Shown: positions 8,565 through 17,231 of the stretch, one piece after another
Position numbering within the stretch: the stretch's first letter is position 1
Layout: each line of letters begins with the position of its first letter
DNA from: Oceanobacillus rekensis
GTDB taxonomy: Bacteria; Bacillota; Bacilli; Bacillales; Amphibacillaceae
DNA: 64,000 nt
Direction: 5' to 3'
Assembly (NCBI RefSeq): GCF_002153375.1
Contig: NZ_MTBQ01000006.1
Coordinates: 124,001 to 188,000 of the forward strand
Notes under the pieces: model-generated
Database searches by the model: none
What the model was told of the DNA's origin: nothing
What the model saw: only the letters and a program-made list of their open reading frames with translations
Made by a program: the position numbers and the translations under genes

Positions 8565-8598
8565 AAAAAAGAGCTCTCATTAGAAAATGAGAGCTCTT
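8565..8598 (-). terminator. terminator of the CotF-like gene
   Basis: On the minus strand GAGCTCTCATT-TTCT-AATGAGAGCTC is followed by six T. It starts a few nt after the coat-protein stop codon. Confidence 0.9.
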
Positions 8599-8606
8599 CT
8601 GATAAC

Positions 8607-9221
8607 TTAATGTTGCATTGTATTCTGAACAGGGGCGAAACTGTTCATATAGATTTGCATGTCTTCTGGTTTTAATTGTGGTACCTGGTAGTACTGTTTT
8701 TTATTTTGATATAAAAATACCTCATATGCCATTTCGATGATATTCGGAATGCTATCAGCAAACACTCTTCTTAAAACAGGATTGGTTGTTTCTAATGCGG
8801 TCATTGTAAAGGCGGAAGCAGATGATTTTAAATTTCCCATCATAAATCCGGAAATGCTTTGGTCGTTAAGTTCTGCAGCAGATTGTGCAGGTGCTTTTGG
8901 TTGTGATGGCTTCATTCCATAGATTACATTATTGTTTTGTGCCATATTGTAAGTTTGCGTTTTAACGGTAGGTTCTTGCCCTGTCTTTAGTGTTTCGACA
9001 ATTGTATTATACGTTTGAGCGACAAATGTCTTGTGCTTTTGAAGCATTGTCTTCAATTCTGGATCTTGGATATGTTGTTCGTAGAGCATTGATTTTTCCA
9101 TACAACCTACAAGACCTGATATTGCCTCATGGGCATCAAACATTTCATGACCACCGTGACTCTGATGATCAGACATTTGTGTGGAACTTTGCAGATTCTG
9201 GTTTTGTTGTTGATTAAACAA
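8607..9221 (-). CDS. CotF-like spore coat protein
   Basis: The 204-residue protein starts with a Gln/Asn/His-rich segment (MFNQQQNQNLQSSTQMSDHQ). It then has the CotF-type helical core around DAHEAISGLVGCMEKSMLYEQHIQDPELKTML and DQSISGFMMGNLKSSASAFT, and ends with a Tyr/Gln-rich tail (QNKKQYYQVPQL). Coat proteins of this group are deposited on the forespore. Translation starts at TTG 9221 behind GGAGG with 8-nt spacing. It is monocistronic and ends at a terminator. Its presence argues for an endospore former. Confidence 0.85.
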   Translation of the reverse strand: MFNQQQNQNLQSSTQMSDHQSHGGHEMFDAHEAISGLVGCMEKSMLYEQHIQDPELKTMLQKHKTFVAQTYNTIVETLKTGQEPTVKTQTYNMAQNNNVIYGMKPSQPKAPAQSAAELNDQSISGFMMGNLKSSASAFTMTALETTNPVLRRVFADSIPNIIEMAYEVFLYQNKKQYYQVPQLKPEDMQIYMNSFAPVQNTMQH

Positions 9222-9390
9222 TATGAAAACCTCCTTTAATTAGTCGAAGATATTTTTAACTAAAATGGATAAGATATTCCTTGTAAAAAATGTTAAATAC
9301 CTACTATTTTTTGCTCTTCGTATTAAAAAACGATATAATTTTACCATCCGTTAGAAAGTGATTTGCCATTTTAAAGGAGACTAGCAATTT

Positions 9391-9654
9391 ATGGATAAAA
9401 GCGCTGAAATGGAGAAAGAAGATAGACAGCAGGCTAATAATATAGAGGTTTGGGAAGATGTGGTCAATATAAAGGATTTGATACTAAGTATATTTCTTTG
9501 TACTGCAACCGCGATGGGAGGTTATTTAATTGCTCCAGACAATCCACAAAAGTCATTAATATATGGGTTGATTGGGGTTGTAGTTGGTTTTGTGATTTGC
9601 AGCATCATCATTAAACCAAAAAGAACACTTCGTTTTGAGGATGAGGAGAAGTAG
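9391..9654 (+). CDS. two-helix membrane protein paired with a TctA-type permease
   Basis: An 87-residue protein with an acidic cytosolic N-terminus (about residues 1-28), two membrane helices (about 30-50 and 55-72) and a basic-to-acidic tail ending RFEDEEK. AAAGGAG precedes the ATG. The stop codon is 3 nt before the TctA-type gene, so the products are probably partners. Classical TctB subunits have four helices and about 150 residues, so this may be a half-size analogue. That is inferred from gene position, since sequence similarity to TctB is not evident by eye. Confidence 0.65.
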   Translation: MDKSAEMEKEDRQQANNIEVWEDVVNIKDLILSIFLCTATAMGGYLIAPDNPQKSLIYGLIGVVVGFVICSIIIKPKRTLRFEDEEK

Positions 9655-9657
9655 AAA

Positions 9658-11013
9658 ATGGATATAACTTTACTAATGGAGCTTATCGCAGTTTCTATTT
9701 TTGGTGCGGTATTATACACGATTATTGGTATAGCGCCTGGAACAGATGAGACCGCAGTGTTGATGCCGGTTACATTGATTCTCGTGTTATCTGGTATGCA
9801 GCCTATTTCTGTCTTGGCTTTCTTTATATCGTCCATTGTTGCCAAGAAGCTAACCGATTCAATTCCAGTTGCTATAGCAGGTATTCCTGGAGGGGTAATG
9901 TCAGCACCGATGGTTGAACATGCTATGGTATTGAAGAGCCATGGGATGCCCGATGTAAGCATCCGGAAAATGGCATCCGGATCTGTAATAGGAACGATTA
10001 TCGCTGTTCCGCTAAGCTTAATTCTTGCTAACTTGCTTATCCCTTTTGGAGATACGATTGCAGGATATTCCAACCAAATATTTTTTGGGGGTGCAGTATT
10101 TCTTGCCCTTATGACGAAGAATAGATGGCTTGCACTTATTTCTATCGTACCTTTTGCCTTACTTATTCAAGGATTACGTCATTTATATTGGGGAGTAGGA
10201 GCGGTTCCGGAAGATACGACAGTATTTACTTCGTTTTTCCTAGGGATTACTGTTGGACCAATTATTTTAAAGTTACTCGAGTTATTAAATAAAGAAATTC
10301 GTAGTAATCTTCCAAGAAAAGAATCAAATAATATCATCTTAAAGAAGCAAAAAAAGATGAAGGGGTTTCCAAACCCATTTAAAATTTTGGATAAAAAAGA
10401 AACAATTTCTTCCGCTTTTGCATCTGTACTTGGGGTATTTACATTTTTCATGAGTCCAGCAGGAATGACTATATTTCTTGGAGAGGTTTTGTCAAGCAGA
10501 ATTAAGGATCCAATAAAAAGAGCGACGAGAGCAATTTCCAGTATGGATGGGGTTACGAATGCAGGCTATATTTCAGGTATACTAATTCCTATAATCGCTA
10601 TTGGAGTTCCATTATCTCCAACAGCACTGGGGCCGGGTATGGCATTGTTTAATGCACCACCTGTATTTACGGAAGATCATAATCTTCATCATATTTTATC
10701 GATGAGCGACTTTGTTATTGCCACAGTAATTGGGGCGGTTATCGCAATTAGTTTAACCTATTTTGTTACTGTGAAATATTCACAGGAGATTTGCACATTT
10801 GTCTTTAAATATATACCACACGAAGCTTTACTTGGTGTTTTTTTAGCGCTTGTTATCATGTTGGCCTATATGGATGCAGGATTAATTAATATCGGGGGCG
10901 TTCTACTGATTGGTTTAGTAGCAGGGATATTACATAGGTGGGGAATTAATTATGGCGTACAGTTCATGGTTTTATATGCAGCGCCGTGGATTGTAGGTAA
11001 TCTTGTATTATAG
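9658..11013 (+). CDS. TctA-type (tripartite tricarboxylate transporter) permease
   Basis: A 451-residue protein with about 11 membrane segments. It has the TctA signature twice: IIGIAPGTDETAVLMP near residues 22-37, and a second half beginning near MSPAGMTIFLGEVLSS with GVPLSPTALGPGMALF. Known TctA proteins import citrate or other carboxylates using a periplasmic or lipoprotein TctC receptor and a TctB subunit. No TctC gene is nearby, and the protein is about 50 residues shorter than typical. The substrate is unknown. Confidence 0.78.
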   Translation: MDITLLMELIAVSIFGAVLYTIIGIAPGTDETAVLMPVTLILVLSGMQPISVLAFFISSIVAKKLTDSIPVAIAGIPGGVMSAPMVEHAMVLKSHGMPDVSIRKMASGSVIGTIIAVPLSLILANLLIPFGDTIAGYSNQIFFGGAVFLALMTKNRWLALISIVPFALLIQGLRHLYWGVGAVPEDTTVFTSFFLGITVGPIILKLLELLNKEIRSNLPRKESNNIILKKQKKMKGFPNPFKILDKKETISSAFASVLGVFTFFMSPAGMTIFLGEVLSSRIKDPIKRATRAISSMDGVTNAGYISGILIPIIAIGVPLSPTALGPGMALFNAPPVFTEDHNLHHILSMSDFVIATVIGAVIAISLTYFVTVKYSQEICTFVFKYIPHEALLGVFLALVIMLAYMDAGLINIGGVLLIGLVAGILHRWGINYGVQFMVLYAAPWIVGNLVL

Positions 11014-11044
11014 GGTTTGCCACATATCTATAATACAAGGTTTA
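11001..11044 (+). terminator. hairpin at the end of the TctA-type gene
   Basis: TCTTGTATTATAG and TCTATAATACAAGG form a 12-bp stem that includes the stop codon region. The following TTTATC is a weak T tract, so termination may be inefficient. Confidence 0.5.
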
Positions 11045-11143
11045 TCAGAAGTGCTGTTGCAAAAATTATTATTCGAAATTTCGAAATATGATATGATAAA
11101 TTTAACGATAAAAAATATATCAATTTAAATAGGAGGATGAATC

Positions 11144-12091
11144 ATGCGTGAAAAAGACCCGATTAGATTAGATGACCGAATACATCTAATCGATGGCTTT
11201 GACTTGGATGTATCCAATCGAACCGGAACTTACGTAATTAATGAAGAAAATTTGACATTGGTTGAAACTGGCCCCAGTCCATCCGTGAAATATATTAAGG
11301 CAGGACTGTCGGCTTTGGGTCATTCATTGGATAAGGTTAAGTATATTATTGTGACGCATATTCATTTGGATCATGCAGGTGGAGCGGGATTATTGATAAG
11401 GGAATGTCCAAATGCAAAAATTGTTGTTCATCCAAGAGGGGAGAGGCATCTGATTGACCCCAAAAAGCTTGCTTCAGGGGCAAGAGCTATTTATGGTGAT
11501 AGCTTCTCGGAATTATTTGATCCTATTACATCTGTTCCAGCAGATCGGTTACTCGTAAAAGGGGAGGGCGATGTATTGGAAATCGGACCAGAATGTACAT
11601 TGGAATTCTGGGATACTCCTGGTCATGCAAAGCACCATTTTAGTATTTATGACCCCGTAAGTAATGGAATGTTTACCGGTGATACGGTTGGTGTCCGCTA
11701 TGAACAATTAGTGCCAAGTGGTGTTGATCTGTTTTTACCTTCTACTTCTCCAAATCATTTTAATCCGAATGATATGGAAGCATCAATCCAACGTATTCAG
11801 AATAAAAAACTCCACAGGATATATTATGGCCATTTTGGCATGACAGAGAAAACAGAGGAAGCATTGAATCAGGTTTCTGAATGGCTTGAAGTATATATGG
11901 AAGTTGGGGAACAGGCCATTGTTGAGGGGAGGGGCTATGATACAATATCACAAAGACTACTTGAAAGGATCAGGACATATCTCAGGGAAAAAGGAATAGA
12001 TGACGAGCATGAAGTTTATATTCTTATTAACCTGGATTTACAAGTAGGTGCGTTAGGTATCGTTGATTATTTTAAAACATTGAAGCAGTAG
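11144..12091 (+). CDS. metallo-beta-lactamase-fold hydrolase
   Basis: The 315-residue protein has the MBL metal-binding signature THIHLDHAGGAG (His72, His74, Asp76, His77), a downstream DTPGHAKHHFSIYD His motif, FTGDT with the bridging Asp, and a final GHFG histidine near residue 230. These are the ligands of a di-zinc glyoxalase-II/YqjP-like enzyme. The roughly 80 C-terminal residues are helical and extra to the core. AGGAGG precedes the ATG. The substrate cannot be assigned. It has its own terminator. Confidence 0.88.
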   Translation: MREKDPIRLDDRIHLIDGFDLDVSNRTGTYVINEENLTLVETGPSPSVKYIKAGLSALGHSLDKVKYIIVTHIHLDHAGGAGLLIRECPNAKIVVHPRGERHLIDPKKLASGARAIYGDSFSELFDPITSVPADRLLVKGEGDVLEIGPECTLEFWDTPGHAKHHFSIYDPVSNGMFTGDTVGVRYEQLVPSGVDLFLPSTSPNHFNPNDMEASIQRIQNKKLHRIYYGHFGMTEKTEEALNQVSEWLEVYMEVGEQAIVEGRGYDTISQRLLERIRTYLREKGIDDEHEVYILINLDLQVGALGIVDYFKTLKQ

Positions 12092-12105
12092 AGTTGTGGG
12101 TTTTT

Positions 12106-12150
12106 AACCCATAAAGCCAAGGAACTAGCCCAGGCTTTATGGGTTTCTTG
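12106..12150 (+). terminator. terminator of the MBL-fold gene
   Basis: AACCCATAAAGCC and GGCTTTATGGGTT form a perfect 13-bp stem with a 14-nt loop, followed by TCTTGG. It may also serve the convergent VOC gene. Confidence 0.75.
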
Positions 12151-12176
12151 GCAGATATGAAGATCTGAAATAATCA

Positions 12177-12572
12177 CTATTTCGTGAAGTTAAGTTCCCA
12201 AGCTATTCCATTCTTATCATTTACAATTGCATGTTTAGCACCCCAAAAAGTATCCTGCAACTCCATTTGTATCTCGCCCGCTTCAGCCAAATTAGAATAA
12301 ATACGTTTAATTTCTTCTTCGCTTTCTAGTTCCAGAAGCAATAAAATGCTGTTACCCTTAACAATAGTTGTGTCAAAAACATCTGAGAAGTGTATTTGGC
12401 AGCTTTTATTAATATGCAATTCAGCATGGATGCATTTACCTTCATGACCTTTGAACATTTTTATTCCGTCAGCCATTTGTGTATTTTTAATTTCCCCGCC
12501 AAAAGCCTTTTGATAGTAATCCAACTCTTCATTACAGTGTTCGATCCGAATGTATGGTGCAATGTATTTCAT
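12177..12572 (-). CDS. VOC family protein (PhnB/YjdN-like)
   Basis: A 131-residue single glyoxalase/bleomycin-resistance fold protein. The N-terminus YIAPYIRIEHCNEELDYYQKAFGGEI and the C-terminal block FWGAKHAIVNDKNGIAWELNF are typical of the PhnB/YjdN branch of the vicinal oxygen chelate superfamily. Members of this branch often lack a complete metal site. The substrate is unknown. It is transcribed alone, 54 nt downstream of exoA on the same strand. Confidence 0.85.
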   Translation of the reverse strand: MKYIAPYIRIEHCNEELDYYQKAFGGEIKNTQMADGIKMFKGHEGKCIHAELHINKSCQIHFSDVFDTTIVKGNSILLLLELESEEEIKRIYSNLAEAGEIQMELQDTFWGAKHAIVNDKNGIAWELNFTK

Positions 12573-12626
12573 TTACAATACCTCCATTATGTTGTTTTGT
12601 GAACACGCTTATTACTAAAATTGGTA

Positions 12627-13388
12627 TTAACAAAGATCTTCCATCTCAAGCACAATCGGACAATGATCACTTCCCATAACAAGTGAATGCACTTGGGAAT
12701 CCCCTAAGATAGGTACTAATTTTTCTGAGACGATAAAATAATCAATTCTCCAACCGATATTTCTCTCACGGACTGTTTTCATATAGGACCACCAGGAATA
12801 GATATCTTCTTTATCAGGATAGAAATGTCTGAGACTATCCACGAATCCTGATTGTAGTAAATGGGTCATTTTACCACGTTCTTCGGTCGTAAACCCAGAG
12901 TTGCCATGGTTTGTCTTGTAGTTTTTCAGGTCAATTTCTTTGTGTGCAACATTCAAATCACCGCAGTAAATCACAGGCTTAATTGCATCTAATTCATTTA
13001 AATAGCGAAATAGTTCATCTTCCCATTCGAGCCGATAATCCAATCGGCTTAAATCTCTTTTTGAATTTGGTGTATAGACATTTACCAAGAAGAATTCTTC
13101 ATATTCAAGTGTGATGATTCGACCTTCATCTTGCGAATCCTCCTGACCTAGTCCATACCTTACATTTATTGGCTTTTTCTTAGTGAAAACAGCTGTACCC
13201 GAATACCCTTTTCTAATCGCATAATTCCAGTACTGATAGTAGTCTTCCAAGTCTAATTTTATTTGTCCTTCCTGTAGTTTTGACTCTTGAATACAGAATA
13301 TATCTGCATTGATTTCATTAAAATAATCAATAAATCCTTTCTTTACACAAGCACGAATGCCATTTACATTCCAAGATACAAGTTTCAT
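12627..13388 (-). CDS. exoA: exodeoxyribonuclease III (AP endonuclease)
   Basis: A 253-residue Xth/ExoA enzyme that cleaves at abasic sites in base-excision repair and has 3'-exonuclease activity. The catalytic blocks are WNVNGIRA at residue 6, IFCIQESKLQ with metal-binding Glu near 35, VNVYTPNS near 100, YCGDLNVAH near 140-150, WRIDYF and SDHCPIVLE with the final Asp-His near the C-terminus. Length fits the Bacillus ExoA type. The start ATG is at 13388, with GGGGAAATAATCATA upstream. Confidence 0.96.
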   Translation of the reverse strand: MKLVSWNVNGIRACVKKGFIDYFNEINADIFCIQESKLQEGQIKLDLEDYYQYWNYAIRKGYSGTAVFTKKKPINVRYGLGQEDSQDEGRIITLEYEEFFLVNVYTPNSKRDLSRLDYRLEWEDELFRYLNELDAIKPVIYCGDLNVAHKEIDLKNYKTNHGNSGFTTEERGKMTHLLQSGFVDSLRHFYPDKEDIYSWWSYMKTVRERNIGWRIDYFIVSEKLVPILGDSQVHSLVMGSDHCPIVLEMEDLC

Positions 13389-13559
13389 TTATGATTATTT
13401 CCCCTCTATTTATAATTCTGTTTTCTATTTTAACATATGTAAAAACTAGGGCCCTGTGGGAATGCTACTATATCCTGCCCCTTATCAGTGAAATTTCCAT
13501 CGATTTTTGTAGGAATATAATTTCCCGGGAAATACCTTGTCGAATAATGATAGTAAAAG

Positions 13560-13860
13560 GCTCTCATCGCCATGATAGTTGCCTTTTTGTCATCGCAGTT
13601 GAGATAAAATGCGACATAAGATAAGTCTCTTCGGCGACCACTCTGGGCGGTGACTCCTACGGGAAAAGCACGTGTCTAAAGACCCAGCAGAGTGGGTTTC
13701 TCTTCGGAAACTTAGGCCGTGCCGTGGAAAGCATCCGCCCAGAGTGATCCCGGACAGTAGCAATAGCACATCTTCTAAAGAATGGGAGGAATTCAGGTTA
13801 AAGTTATTTCGCAGCAGTTTATAGACTTTGTGACAATAATAACATCTTTTTCGGTGGTAG
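13560..13860 (+). repeat. MITE-like intergenic repeat, copy A
   Basis: This GC-rich island in an AT-rich gap carries CTTCGGCGACCACTCTGGGC, GGTGACTCCTACGGGAAAA, GCAGAGTGGGTTTCTCTTCGG and GCATCCGCCCAGAGTGATCC. Its ends, CGCAGTTGAGATAAAATGC near 13594 and GCAGTTTATAGACTTTGTG near 13815, are imperfect inverted repeats. Related copies occur near 33.9, 38.0-38.4 and 45.4-45.65 kb. It encodes no plausible protein. Confidence 0.8.
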
Positions 13861-13910
13861 TACGGGTAACCTCAGTTCCAATCTAGAAAACAGTCTATTA
13901 AAAATGGTCG

Positions 13911-13940
13911 TTGACATTTGAAGTGTATTAACCGTATAAT
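13911..13940 (+). promoter_or_regulatory. sigma-A promoter of the GntR/ABC operon
   Basis: TTGACA (13911-13916), an 18-nt spacer and TATAAT (13935-13940) match consensus perfectly. The -10 box lies inside the first of three operators, so the promoter is strong and very likely repressed by the operon's GntR regulator. Confidence 0.85.
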
Positions 13941-14009
13941 ACAATCAAACACCGTATTACATGTTTAATACACCCTTTTTACTTACTGTGTATTAAGTGC
14001 GTAATACAC
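13923..14009 (+). promoter_or_regulatory. three tandem inverted-repeat operators for the YtrA-like regulator
   Basis: The pattern GTGTATTA-N6-TAATACAC occurs at 13923-13944 (one mismatch), 13952-13973 (left arm partly degenerate) and 13988-14009 (perfect). The centres are 29 and 36 nt apart. The first covers the -10 box and the other two lie in the transcript start and leader region. Such palindromes are the usual targets of YtrA-subfamily GntR repressors; the link to the adjacent regulator is inference from position. Confidence 0.8.
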
Positions 14010-14054
14010 AAATAATAATACAACCATCTCAGAAAGAATATAGGAGCGTGCGCC

Positions 14055-14429
14055 ATGAAGGTGAGTTTTAATAAAAGGGAGCCTGTGTACGTACAGGTGG
14101 TTCAGCATTTTAAAGAACAAATTGCTACTGGCAATTTTGAACCTGGTCAGGAAATTCCATCACGTCGTGAATTAGCAAATCAGTTAAAAATTAATCCTAA
14201 CACAGCACAACGTTCATACAAAGAAATGGAGGAAGAGGGTTTGATCTATACCGAGGGAAATAGTCCAAGTAAAATTACAAGCGATGAAAAGGTTATAAAA
14301 GCAGTACGAGAGGAGCTTATTTCCCAGGCTGTCGATTCTTTTGTAACATCGATTCGGAAAGTTAATGTGCCAATAGATGAACTGATCGGATTAATTAAAG
14401 AAAAATATACAGAGAATGCCAACGAATAG
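14055..14429 (+). CDS. GntR family (YtrA subfamily) transcriptional regulator
   Basis: A 124-residue protein with an N-terminal winged helix of the GntR type: VYVQVVQHFKEQIATGNFEPGQEIPSRRELA, then NPNTAQRSYKEMEEEGLIYTEG at about residues 52-73. A short helical C-terminus of about 45 residues replaces the large ligand domain, which defines the YtrA subfamily. Such regulators usually repress their own operon with ABC transporter genes. It is the first gene of the four-gene unit and is preceded by its likely operators. The ATG follows AGGAGCG. Confidence 0.9.
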   Translation: MKVSFNKREPVYVQVVQHFKEQIATGNFEPGQEIPSRRELANQLKINPNTAQRSYKEMEEEGLIYTEGNSPSKITSDEKVIKAVREELISQAVDSFVTSIRKVNVPIDELIGLIKEKYTENANE

Positions 14430-14441
14430 GGGGATCTAGCG

Positions 14442-15131
14442 ATGATTGAAGTAAAGGATTTAACGAAAAGGTTTGGCCGAAAAAAAGTATTGAATGGTGT
14501 TAGCTTTACAGCAGAGAAAGGCCAGATTACTTGTATTATTGGAATCAATGGGGTAGGGAAAACAACGATACTAAATGGAATTATGAATCTTACACCAATG
14601 AATAGTGGTCTAATTTTAATTGACGGTAAAAAAGTAAGTAAAGAAAGCTATGAAAAAATTACCTTTATTCCAGATGCGATTACCATGTTGCCGCAAATGA
14701 CAATACGTGAAGCAATGCAATTCATGCAGGACTTTTATAATAGTTGGAACGAGGAACGTGCTAATGAATTACTCGGATTTTTCAAACTAAAACAGGAAGA
14801 AAGAATCTCTAATTTATCCAAAGGAAATACGGCAAAGGTGAATTTATTGCTGGGACTTGCGTTAGACGTGGATTATTTACTTATGGATGAACCATTCTCC
14901 GGGATTGATATTTTTAGCAGGGAACAAATTGCGGATGTATTTACAAGTCATCTAGTGGAGGATCGCGGAGTTATCATAACTACCCATGAAATAAATGATA
15001 TCGAGCATCTAATTGATAAAGTAGTTCTCTTAGATAATGGAGTTGTTTTAAAAGAGTTCAATGCAGAAGAAATGCGTGCAAGCGAAGGGAAGTCAGTCAT
15101 TGATGTGATGCGGGAGGTTTATAAAGGATGA
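14442..15131 (+). CDS. ABC transporter ATP-binding protein (YtrB-like)
   Basis: A 229-residue ATPase with Walker A GINGVGKTT at about residues 34-42, Walker B YLLMDEPFSGID and the H-loop TTHEINDIEH. The signature motif reads LSKGNTAKV instead of LSGGQ, as is common in YtrB/EcsA-type exporters tied to GntR regulators. It partners the next gene, a permease that it overlaps by 4 nt. This domain arrangement suggests export or membrane-stress signalling rather than import, as no solute-binding protein is present. Confidence 0.9.
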   Translation: MIEVKDLTKRFGRKKVLNGVSFTAEKGQITCIIGINGVGKTTILNGIMNLTPMNSGLILIDGKKVSKESYEKITFIPDAITMLPQMTIREAMQFMQDFYNSWNEERANELLGFFKLKQEERISNLSKGNTAKVNLLLGLALDVDYLLMDEPFSGIDIFSREQIADVFTSHLVEDRGVIITTHEINDIEHLIDKVVLLDNGVVLKEFNAEEMRASEGKSVIDVMREVYKG

Positions 15132-15961
15132 GAAGCTATTTTAAATTAGTAAACTTTGAATTAGGACGTTTTATGAAGATTTATCTTGTGCTTATCGGAA
15201 TAACGATTATCTCACAAATTGCAGGGGTTATTGTAAAATCAAGGGGGTATCTGTCAGAAGCAAATCAAGCTATCATTGTTAATTCAATGCCGAAAGAACA
15301 GTTTTTAGAGCAATTTGGTCAAATGAGTATGGGCACGTTCACGCAAAGTATATGGTTTATGGGACCAATTGCATTATGCATTGCTGCATTAATTTTCTAT
15401 TGTTTCTTTATATGGTATCGTGATTGGTTTGGCAAAAATACGTTTATCTATCGATTATTAATGCTGCCAACTGCAAGGCTTCATGTCTTTCTAGCAAAGG
15501 TTACTACTATATTCCTGCTGGTAATTGGGTTGGTATCCATTCAACTAATATTGTTACCGATTGAGAGTATGATTCTTAAATTTATTGTACCAATTGATCT
15601 TAGAGCGGATTTGGGAATAATGGAGATTATTAGCAACTCTAGATATTTGTTTGTTTTAGTTCCAGATTCCTTTATACAATTCATTATAAATTATGGTATT
15701 GGTTTTATGGTTGTATTTATTATATTTACTGCGATTTTATTTGAAAGAAGTTTTCGTTTAAAGGGAATTCTACTAGGCATTGTTTATAGTGTTTTGTCTA
15801 TCATTGTATTTATATTTCCTTTACTATTGGAAATCTTCTTTGGAGTCAATTACTTGTATCCAACAGAATTATTTGTAACCGAAGTAATTTTAGCTATTAT
15901 AGTAATCTGTGCAGCCATTTGGACGAGTAATTATTTGATTAATAAAAAAGTAACGGTGTAA
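15128..15961 (+). CDS. ABC transporter permease subunit
   Basis: A 277-residue hydrophobic protein with about six membrane helices: near 15-35, 70-95, 115-140, 185-205, 215-235 and 245-268. It shows the loose pattern of ABC-2-type permeases (YRLLMLPTARLHVFLAKV after the second helix). Its start overlaps the ATPase stop (ATGA), so the two are translationally coupled. A pair of these with two ATPase chains would make a complete exporter. The substrate is unknown. Confidence 0.83.
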   Translation: MRSYFKLVNFELGRFMKIYLVLIGITIISQIAGVIVKSRGYLSEANQAIIVNSMPKEQFLEQFGQMSMGTFTQSIWFMGPIALCIAALIFYCFFIWYRDWFGKNTFIYRLLMLPTARLHVFLAKVTTIFLLVIGLVSIQLILLPIESMILKFIVPIDLRADLGIMEIISNSRYLFVLVPDSFIQFIINYGIGFMVVFIIFTAILFERSFRLKGILLGIVYSVLSIIVFIFPLLLEIFFGVNYLYPTELFVTEVILAIIVICAAIWTSNYLINKKVTV

Positions 15962-15975
15962 AGGGAGTTGAGGAA

Positions 15976-17190
15976 ATGATACGTTATTGGAAAATAATCT
16001 CCATCACGTTAATTATTGTTTTAACTATTGGAACATTTTATATTCGATCCGCAATGGCTGGTAATGACTATCCAGAGTTTGTTTTTGATAAACAGAGTGG
16101 TAATGAGAATGAAGTTGTAAATCTAACACTCCTCGGAGATTTTAGAGTAGGGGTACAAGGCAACCCGCTAGAGATTTCTTCAGAAGAAACTGTTTATGCA
16201 AATGAGTTATCCTTTTTTGAACGTCTTCGTGGAATTTATATGAGTGCTGAGTTGGAGCGGTTGCAAAATAGTTACCGTAATTTTATGAGAGGCAAGGATA
16301 ATATTTCGGGTATATTTGAGGACGAGAAACGATTAGTTTATGTCGATACCAATGGTAATTATGTTAGGGATCGACCTAGAGAATATACATTTGATATTGA
16401 GATACTTGAGAAGGATTCCAAAGACAAACTAGATTTTACAGTAACGATTCCTGAAAAAAATAAATACAATTATGTTTATATGGAGGATGTTCAAGTTTTA
16501 GATAATGTAATGAAAGTCACAACAGTTAATCATTCCGTTAATGGGAATGGATATGGCTCGGAAGAAATACATGTTTATAGCCTCGATATCGCAAATCAGA
16601 AGTTAGTGAATGATGAGGTTATACAATTGAGCCCAGAGCAATCCAGTGGTCAAAATTCTTATATGTATCTTGTTCAAGACGAATCTGATATTGGACTGAC
16701 AACATATCTTGTTTTTAAAAAGGAATATATGGAGGAAGTAGAACAAGCGGATGGAAATTACTATAATGAATCTATAGGAAGTGAATTAATCACCTATCAT
16801 TTAGCATCAGGTGAACAGCGACCTATCCCCTTACCTGAAGAAATTAACACTCTGAATAGCTCTGTTTATTTAGATGACTCCATCATTTATATAGATAAAA
16901 CAACGGATCAAGGAATAAAGGTCTCTATGTTTAACTTGGAGAGCCAAGAGATTGAGACAAGTAAAACCATCAAGTTGCCAGCTAATTTAACGGAACCATT
17001 AAATACAAAGATAATGGATGGGAAACTATATGTAGTTGGTTATGAAGTAAGTAAAAATACAAAAGCACCATTACTAGTTATCGATGTAGAAACTGGAAAA
17101 ACATTATTTGAAGGAATAATCGAAACGAAGAATCTAGAAGAAAATCATTTGGAATATGAGATGAATATTTATGATATGGATTTAAAATAA
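15976..17190 (+). CDS. unknown membrane-anchored extracellular protein of the GntR/ABC operon
   Basis: The 404-residue protein has one N-terminal membrane segment (about residues 6-26) and no lipobox. About 375 polar residues rich in predicted beta strands would lie outside the cell. Repeated strand-like stretches such as TYLVFKKEYMEEV, IIYIDKTTDQGIKVSMFNLESQ and KLYVVGYEV suggest a beta-propeller-like fold, though I cannot prove that. I recognise no family. It starts 15 nt after the permease behind AAGGGAG and ends at a shared terminator, so it is part of the same transcript and may be an accessory or sensor subunit. Confidence 0.7.
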   Translation: MIRYWKIISITLIIVLTIGTFYIRSAMAGNDYPEFVFDKQSGNENEVVNLTLLGDFRVGVQGNPLEISSEETVYANELSFFERLRGIYMSAELERLQNSYRNFMRGKDNISGIFEDEKRLVYVDTNGNYVRDRPREYTFDIEILEKDSKDKLDFTVTIPEKNKYNYVYMEDVQVLDNVMKVTTVNHSVNGNGYGSEEIHVYSLDIANQKLVNDEVIQLSPEQSSGQNSYMYLVQDESDIGLTTYLVFKKEYMEEVEQADGNYYNESIGSELITYHLASGEQRPIPLPEEINTLNSSVYLDDSIIYIDKTTDQGIKVSMFNLESQEIETSKTIKLPANLTEPLNTKIMDGKLYVVGYEVSKNTKAPLLVIDVETGKTLFEGIIETKNLEENHLEYEMNIYDMDLK

Positions 17191-17192
17191 AT

Positions 17193-17231
17193 AAATGTGA
17201 TTGGATAATTTTTATCCAATCACATTTTTAT
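17193..17231. terminator. bidirectional terminator between the ABC operon and the thioredoxin-like gene
   Basis: AAATGTGATTGGATA and TATCCAATCACATTT form a 15-bp stem with T runs on both strands. The right arm includes the last codons of the convergent thioredoxin-like gene. Confidence 0.88.

Noticed and set aside
13600-13800. rRNA fragment or known riboswitch in the GC-rich block
   Set aside because: The block recurs in several gaps in either orientation and has no rRNA or riboswitch signature, so it is a dispersed repeat.
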